6,099 nt of DNA from Crocinitomicaceae bacterium (GTDB lineage: Bacteria > Bacteroidota > Bacteroidia > Flavobacteriales_D > Crocinitomicaceae), in NCBI GenBank assembly GCA_015662935.1, contig DQTF01000013.1, positions 1 through 6,099 on the forward strand, read 5' to 3'. A program made the translations under genes and the position numbers. Below, piece by piece: positions 1 through 3,637 of this stretch. Positions within the stretch are counted from its first letter, which is position 1. Every line of letters begins with the position of its first letter. The notes under the pieces are model-generated. The model ran no database searches. It was not told the DNA's origin and saw only the letters and a program-made list of their open reading frames with translations.

Positions 1-217
1 GATAGGCATCGTTAGAAGTATGTCTCAAAAGAAGCAAATGGCAGGAGATCATAAGTCACAAGGAATGGAGATAACTTCTAAAAGAATAAAATTAATTCAA
101 AAAATTTCAGAAAACAATATATCACTAGTTGGTCCCAATGAAATAGTAGATTCTAACGGTTCAATCAATGGAACGAGGGTTTTAATCAAAATACCACGAG
201 AGAATTTGGTAGATTAG
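1..217 (+). CDS. Sensor histidine kinase, LytS/YehU type, C-terminal end only (partial at left edge)
   Basis: The frame is open from base 2 and ends at TAG 215-217, so about 71 C-terminal residues are visible and the start lies outside the window. The first residues, IGIVRS, fit the end of the DNGIG (N/G1-box) motif of a GHKL ATPase domain. HKSQGMEITSKRI then matches the ATP-lid and following helix of the LytS/YehU-type kinases (His_kinase plus HATPase_c), and GTRVLIKIP is the usual last beta strand. In that family the protein is an inner-membrane sensor that phosphorylates a LytTR response regulator; the sensor part and the partner are not visible here. The internal ATG at 20 is not a credible start because it lies inside the ATPase domain. 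No terminator separates it from the lipoprotein gene 25 bp downstream, so read-through to the hairpin at 514-545 is likely. The assignment rests on motif recognition by eye. Confidence 0.75.
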   Translation, partial: IGIVRSMSQKKQMAGDHKSQGMEITSKRIKLIQKISENNISLVGPNEIVDSNGSINGTRVLIKIPRENLVD

Positions 218-236
218 ATCAAATGATGTATATTTG
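206..236 (+). promoter_or_regulatory. Bacteroidota-type promoter for the small lipoprotein gene
   Basis: A perfect -7 box TATATTTG (consensus TAnnTTTG) lies at 229-236, with a TTG -33 element at 206-208 and a 20-bp spacer, within the usual range for the Bacteroidota housekeeping sigma factor. The -33 element is inside the last codons of the upstream kinase gene. Transcription would be expected to start 5-7 bases past the box, at about 241-243, which is at or next to the ATG at 243. Confidence 0.6.
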
Positions 237-242
237 TTAGGA

Positions 243-497
243 ATGAATAAAACAGTTTACATATCAATTATCTGCATAGGATTAATTTTTGCTTCTTGTC
301 AAAAAGAAACAATTGTTCCTGTTGGTGATGTGAATGCTGAAGTTCCTACTTGGAATCTTGAAAAAGAGTTAGAACAACATGATGATTCTGCAACCAATCC
401 TGACATCGTTGATCCTGAAAATGAAGAAACATTGGATGGTGATATTACAGATCCAAACAATGATCCTGATGGAAAAGAAGGAAAAAAGAGAAAATAA
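243..497 (+). CDS. Small acidic lipoprotein, function unknown
   Basis: This 84-residue protein has a lipoprotein signal peptide: Lys3, a hydrophobic stretch at residues 5-17, and a lipobox F-A-S-C with the lipidated cysteine at position 19. The residues after the cysteine, Q-K-E-T, partly resemble the lysine-plus-acidic surface-export signal described for flavobacterial lipoproteins, but only one acidic residue follows the lysine, so surface exposure is inference. The mature part, about 66 residues, has roughly 19 Asp/Glu, several Asp-Pro pairs and no further cysteine, and ends in a basic tail GKKRK; it is probably disordered. I chose the ATG at 243. An in-frame TTG at 234 would add three residues, but it overlaps the promoter -7 box. 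An AGGA sits directly against the ATG, too close to act as a normal ribosome binding site. I recognise no family. The gene lies 25 bp after the kinase gene and before a strong terminator. A role in sensing with the kinase is possible, but only position supports it. Confidence 0.75.
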   Translation: MNKTVYISIICIGLIFASCQKETIVPVGDVNAEVPTWNLEKELEQHDDSATNPDIVDPENEETLDGDITDPNNDPDGKEGKKRK

Positions 498-513
498 ATA
501 AATTTTTATATAA

Positions 514-545
514 AGAAAAGGCTCGTTTAAAAACGAGCCTTTTCT
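514..545 (+). terminator. Strong intrinsic terminator after the lipoprotein gene
   Basis: Perfect 15-bp inverted repeat: arm 514-528 (AGAAAAGGCTCGTTT) pairs with 531-545, with a two-base centre, so the innermost A-T pairs will open to form a loop. A GC-rich core (GGCTCG/CGAGCC) is followed by TTTT within the descending arm and a T-rich stretch beyond it. It begins 16 bp after the lipoprotein stop codon. The A-rich ascending arm would give a U-run on the other strand too, so it could work in both directions, but no minus-strand gene ends here. Confidence 0.85.
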
Positions 546-610
546 GTTTCCAATCAGTCAATAAAAGATACAGTTCAAATTATTGTTTTCAATATTTAAA
601 AGTCTTTCTT

Positions 611-618
611 TATATTAG
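611..618 (+). promoter_or_regulatory. Possible -7 box for the TPR-like protein gene
   Basis: TATATTAG at 611-618, followed by C, matches TAnnTTTG at all but one position and lies 32 bp before the ATG at 651. This would give a leader of about 27 bases. No clean -33 element is found at the usual spacing; the nearest TTG (583-585) is 25 bp upstream. The preceding terminator means the gene needs its own promoter in this region. Confidence 0.35.
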
Positions 619-650
619 CTTCATTGAATTGAACAATGAAATAATTATAC

Positions 651-2207
651 ATGTCTAATAAGGTAAACGAAGCGCTTTTTGATTTAATACAATCAATGAC
701 TAAGTCAGAGAAAAGGTATTTTAAATTACTTTCCTCTAGACATTCCATTGGTGGAGAGAATAATTACATTAAACTCTTTGATGCTATAGAAAAGCAAGAC
801 GAATACGATGAAGAGGAACTATTCATTCAATTCAAAGGAGAAGCTTTGTTGAATCGGTTTTCTATCACAAAAAAAAGGTTGTACGACCACATTCTTTCAG
901 CTTTAGATTCATTTCATGTTTCCAATTCTAAAGAAGCACAATTATATAAGATGCTTCATTCAATAGATCTTTTATATAATAAATCCTTGTATGATCAAAG
1001 TTCAAGAATTCTCCGAAGTGCTGAAAAATTAGCCATCAAACATGAAAAGCTGGAAATTTTGCAAATTCTCTCTCAAAAGAAAAAGAAATTAATCGAAACG
1101 AAAGGTTATTTACAGTTAACTGATGAATGCATCAAAGATCAGTATGAGAAAGACAACTCCAATAACAATGAAGTAATTTTGAGCAATGAATTGTGGTCGA
1201 TTAAGAGTAAACTCTTTTTAAAGCTGTCAAAAAAAGGAATTTCACGAACAGAAAATGATGTTGAAGAATATACAATGATTTGCAAGAAAGTGCTCGATGA
1301 AGAATTACAACCTTCAAATTCTATTGAGAATAACTATTTAATTTATCATATTCGGGGTGCTTATTATTATGCCATTGGACAATTGGAAAATTCTTTAATA
1401 AACCTTGAAGAGAATATGAAAATTTTTGAGAAAGATCAACACAGTGTGATTGGTGTAAATAGAAAAGTTTCGATTTTTTCTAACGCAATTTATATATGCA
1501 ATCGTTTGGGGCATCATAAGAAACAAGTCGATTTTTTAGCTAAAATGAAAGATATCTCAAAGAATAGTAAGGAAAACGAAGACATCGAAATTAAATTATT
1601 TTCTAGTATTTCTAGTATTGAGTTGAATATACACCTAGAGAAAGGTGATTTTGAAAAAGCCTATTCTGTTGCTCAATCAATAGAAGATAAATTGCTCCAG
1701 TTTGATGATAAAATAACACCCATTAGAAAAGCATTTTTATCTTTTAAAATTGCGGTTGTTTATTTGGGTAAAAATGATTGTAACGCTGCTTTAAAATGGG
1801 TGAATGCTATTTTGAACGATACTAGCCTGGATAAAACGGAGGACATTGTTGGTTATACACAGCTACTAGACCTATTGATTCATATAGAATTAAAAAATGA
1901 CAAACTATTGCCTTATTCACTTAAAAATACAACACGATTTTTTAAGTCAAGAAATAGACTATATGGGTTTGAAACGATATTTCTGCAGTTTATTAATCAA
2001 CTCATTAAATGCGATAATCATTTTGATAAAGAATTGATTTGGGAAGAACTCAATGAACAACTTGACGGTATATCTGAGAATACGTTCGAGAGTGTAGCGT
2101 TGGATTATTTTGATTTTAAATCTTGGGCAGTCTCAAAATTGAAAAATAAGGCGTTTAACCTTGTGGTTCGTGACAAGTACAATGCTTCTTTGAGAAAAGC
2201 CCCTTAA
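651..2207 (+). CDS. Cytoplasmic all-helical TPR-like protein, function unknown
   Basis: The 518-residue product has no signal peptide, transmembrane segment or catalytic motif that I can see. It reads as amphipathic helices throughout and is rich in Lys, Asn, Glu and Leu. The N-terminal 100 residues look most conserved in style: SEKRYFK at 19-25, NYIKLFDAI at 38-46 and KRLYDHIL at 75-82, a compact helical head I associate with hypothetical proteins of Bacteroidota. Later segments have the small-residue and aromatic spacing of tetratricopeptide repeats, for example residues 235-260 (RGAYYYAIGQLENSLINLEE) and the stretch around residues 330-345 with EKGDFEKAYSVAQS. TPR-type superhelices usually act as protein-binding scaffolds; no partner can be named. 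The ATG at 651 is preferred because the in-frame ATG at 636 is followed at once by a stop. The gene is probably monocistronic, lying between a terminator and the convergent thiL gene, and its TAA overlaps the thiL stop codon. Confidence 0.85.
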   Translation: MSNKVNEALFDLIQSMTKSEKRYFKLLSSRHSIGGENNYIKLFDAIEKQDEYDEEELFIQFKGEALLNRFSITKKRLYDHILSALDSFHVSNSKEAQLYKMLHSIDLLYNKSLYDQSSRILRSAEKLAIKHEKLEILQILSQKKKKLIETKGYLQLTDECIKDQYEKDNSNNNEVILSNELWSIKSKLFLKLSKKGISRTENDVEEYTMICKKVLDEELQPSNSIENNYLIYHIRGAYYYAIGQLENSLINLEENMKIFEKDQHSVIGVNRKVSIFSNAIYICNRLGHHKKQVDFLAKMKDISKNSKENEDIEIKLFSSISSIELNIHLEKGDFEKAYSVAQSIEDKLLQFDDKITPIRKAFLSFKIAVVYLGKNDCNAALKWVNAILNDTSLDKTEDIVGYTQLLDLLIHIELKNDKLLPYSLKNTTRFFKSRNRLYGFETIFLQFINQLIKCDNHFDKELIWEELNEQLDGISENTFESVALDYFDFKSWAVSKLKNKAFNLVVRDKYNASLRKAP

Positions 2208-3241
2208 TCATTGAAATGAGTCCAACCTTGGGCTGTTAATTCAATTGCAGATCCATTTTTGTCGATGTAATAACGCCCATCTTTCTCATCTGTAATGTGA
2301 CCAATAACCGTCATGTGAGGATTTCCCTTTATCTTATCGTAATCTTTTTGAGAAACGGTAAAAAGCAATTCATAGTCTTCTCCACCATTCATTGCGCATG
2401 TATGAGGATCTAAATTAAACTCAATAGCAGTCATTGAGGTCTTTGTATCAATTGGTAATTTCTCATCGTAAACATGGCAGCCAACTTTACTCGACTTGCA
2501 AATATGCAACACTTCCGAAGCCAAACCATCCGAAATGTCAATCATAGAAGTTGGTTTAACATCCAATTCTTTTAAAAATTTAATGACATCTACTCTTGCT
2601 TCTGGTTTTAATTGTCGCTCAATGATGTAATCATGCCCATCTAAGTCTGGTTGTATCGCAGGATTTGCATTATATACTTCTTTCTCTCGCTCTAGAACTT
2701 GAAGGCCAACATAAGCTGCTCCTAGATCACCTGTAACAACTAATAAATCATGCTCTTGAGCGCCAGAACGGTAAGCTATATCTTCTTTTATAGCTCTTCC
2801 AATTGCTGTAATACTTATTGTTAAGCCTGAAAGAGAAGAGGATGTATCACCTCCAATTAAATCTACATTGTAGAACCTACACGCTGTATGAATACCGTCG
2901 TACAACTCTTCCAATGCCTCAACAGGAAAACGATTAGAGACAGCAATTGATACAGTGATTTGTTCTGCAACACCATTCATTGCACATATATCAGATACGT
3001 TGACAGCAACGGCTTTATAACCGAGGTGTTTTAATGGCATGTACATTAAATTAAAATGCACACCTTCAATCAGCATGTCAGTTGAGATAAGCTGTGATTC
3101 TTTATCATTAATATTCAGAACAGCAGCGTCATCACCAATCGCGAATTCGGTTGTTTTCTGAATAGATTCAAATTTTTTTGTCAAGTGATCAATCAGTCCA
3201 AATTCTCCTAAATTGTCTAATTCTGTTCTCTGTTCGCTCAT
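2204..3241 (-). CDS. thiL: Thiamine-monophosphate kinase ThiL
   Basis: ThiL phosphorylates thiamine monophosphate with ATP to give thiamine diphosphate, the active cofactor, in the last step of the pathway; the enzyme is cytoplasmic and Mg-dependent. At 345 residues it is full length for the family. The motifs occur in order: GEFGLI (12-17), the metal and nucleotide binding IGDDAAV (35-41), STDMLIEGVHF (53-63), GYKAVAVNVSDI with the following AMNG (74-90), LIGGDT (128-133), VTGDLG (169-174), LKPEAR (211-216), IDISDGL (234-240), NGGEDYELLF (285-294) and a C-terminal GWTHF (339-343). The conserved acidic residues of both ATP/metal loops are present, so the enzyme should be active. The two halves correspond to the N- and C-terminal domains of the AIRS/PurM-like kinase fold. 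No other thiamine gene is in the window, so it stands apart from any thi operon here. Its stop codon overlaps that of the convergent TPR-like gene. The start is well supported by the position of the promoter box 14 bp upstream. Confidence 0.97.
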   Translation of the reverse strand: MSEQRTELDNLGEFGLIDHLTKKFESIQKTTEFAIGDDAAVLNINDKESQLISTDMLIEGVHFNLMYMPLKHLGYKAVAVNVSDICAMNGVAEQITVSIAVSNRFPVEALEELYDGIHTACRFYNVDLIGGDTSSSLSGLTISITAIGRAIKEDIAYRSGAQEHDLLVVTGDLGAAYVGLQVLEREKEVYNANPAIQPDLDGHDYIIERQLKPEARVDVIKFLKELDVKPTSMIDISDGLASEVLHICKSSKVGCHVYDEKLPIDTKTSMTAIEFNLDPHTCAMNGGEDYELLFTVSQKDYDKIKGNPHMTVIGHITDEKDGRYYIDKNGSAIELTAQGWTHFND

Positions 3242-3255
3242 CTCTTATTTTTTTG

Positions 3256-3263
3256 CAAAATTA
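3256..3263 (-). promoter_or_regulatory. -7 box of the thiL promoter
   Basis: On the minus strand, reading from 3263 down to 3256, the sequence is TAATTTTG, a perfect TAnnTTTG box. Fourteen bases separate it from the thiL ATG, so the leader would be only about 8-10 bases. A clear -33 TTG is not present at normal spacing; a T-rich run lies roughly there. The short leader leaves no room for a thiamine diphosphate riboswitch. Confidence 0.5.
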
Positions 3264-3430
3264 TGAATATTCTTTGCATCTAAGAGAAAAATGTAAACCT
3301 TCTGTATGATTAGAGGATATTTTATGAATAAATAGTAACTTTTATTGATTGAAATGTAGAATAAGCGCTTTAAAATGAGTTTTTAGAATAGAAACTTAAA
3401 ATAAATATTCATTTTTAGCTGGAGTATGAT

Positions 3431-3465
3431 AACTCAAGCAATCATTCTATTCAATTGATTGAGTT
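3431..3465. repeat. Imperfect inverted repeat (hairpin), 12-bp arms
   Basis: AACTCAAGCAAT (3431-3442) and ATTGATTGAGTT (3454-3465) pair at 11 of 12 positions around an 11-base loop. No T-run follows on the plus strand, so it is not a typical plus-strand terminator. It lies about 50 bp upstream of the candidate -7 box at 3512 and could be an operator-like site or a chance AT-rich repeat. Confidence 0.4.
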
Positions 3466-3511
3466 ATTTAAGGCGGTTGAATTACTGAAAATTCGATGTT
3501 AAATTACTCTT

Positions 3512-3519
3512 TAACTTCG
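3512..3519 (+). promoter_or_regulatory. Candidate -7 box for the large secreted-protein gene
   Basis: TAACTTCG, followed by C, matches TAnnTTTG except for one C. It would give a leader of about 110 bases before the ATG at 3638. No good -33 element is seen at 17-23 bp, so this is only the best of several weak candidates; TAAATGTG at 3564-3571 is another. Confidence 0.25.
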
Positions 3520-3547
3520 CTAAAAGAAGAAATTTCTTCGGTAAAAG
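3515..3547. repeat. Tandem 12-bp direct repeat with a 14-bp palindrome between its copies
   Basis: CTTCGCTAAAAG (3515-3526) recurs as CTTCGGTAAAAG (3536-3547) with one mismatch, exactly 21 bp apart, or two helical turns. GAAGAAATTTCTTC (3526-3539) is a perfect palindrome that starts on the last base of the first copy and overlaps the start of the second. The arrangement sits where transcription would begin from the candidate box at 3512-3519, as expected for a regulator binding site. Function is inference. Confidence 0.45.
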
Positions 3548-3637
3548 TATTATGCATGCATCGTAAATGTGAAATGACAGGTAAGCAACTAGGTCGTTGC
3601 TAAAACGTTTTATAAGTGAATCCCAAAATGTATTACT

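Larger units (their letters stand above)
3242..3637. other. Long divergent intergenic region between thiL and the large secreted-protein gene
   Basis: These 396 bp are AT-rich and carry no convincing gene. The thiL side needs only the first 25 bp or so for its promoter. The remainder faces the large secreted-protein gene and contains an imperfect hairpin (3431-3465), a 12-bp direct repeat with a perfect palindrome between its copies (3515-3547), a 10-bp palindrome ATGCATGCAT (3552-3561) and a 6-bp inverted repeat AGCAAC/GTTGCT (3584-3589 and 3596-3601). A 35-codon open frame at 3496-3603 crosses several of these and is weak as a gene. No tRNA or recognised riboswitch is seen. Confidence 0.6.

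Noticed and set aside
20..217. Independent 65-residue gene starting at ATG 20
   Set aside because: The frame is open upstream to the window edge, and the residues before the ATG continue a kinase ATPase motif, so this is the tail of a larger gene.
514..545. Hairpin as a mobile-element end or small RNA
   Set aside because: A perfect stem with GC core, short loop and T-rich end directly after a stop codon is fully explained by a transcription terminator; no second copy is seen in the window.
3242..3300. Thiamine diphosphate riboswitch upstream of thiL
   Set aside because: The likely promoter box leaves a leader of about 10 bases, and no THI-box-like sequence is seen further upstream on the minus strand.
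3584..3601. AGCAAC/GTTGCT inverted repeat as a terminator or attachment site
   Set aside because: Only 6 bp of pairing with no T-run and no integrase or tRNA nearby.
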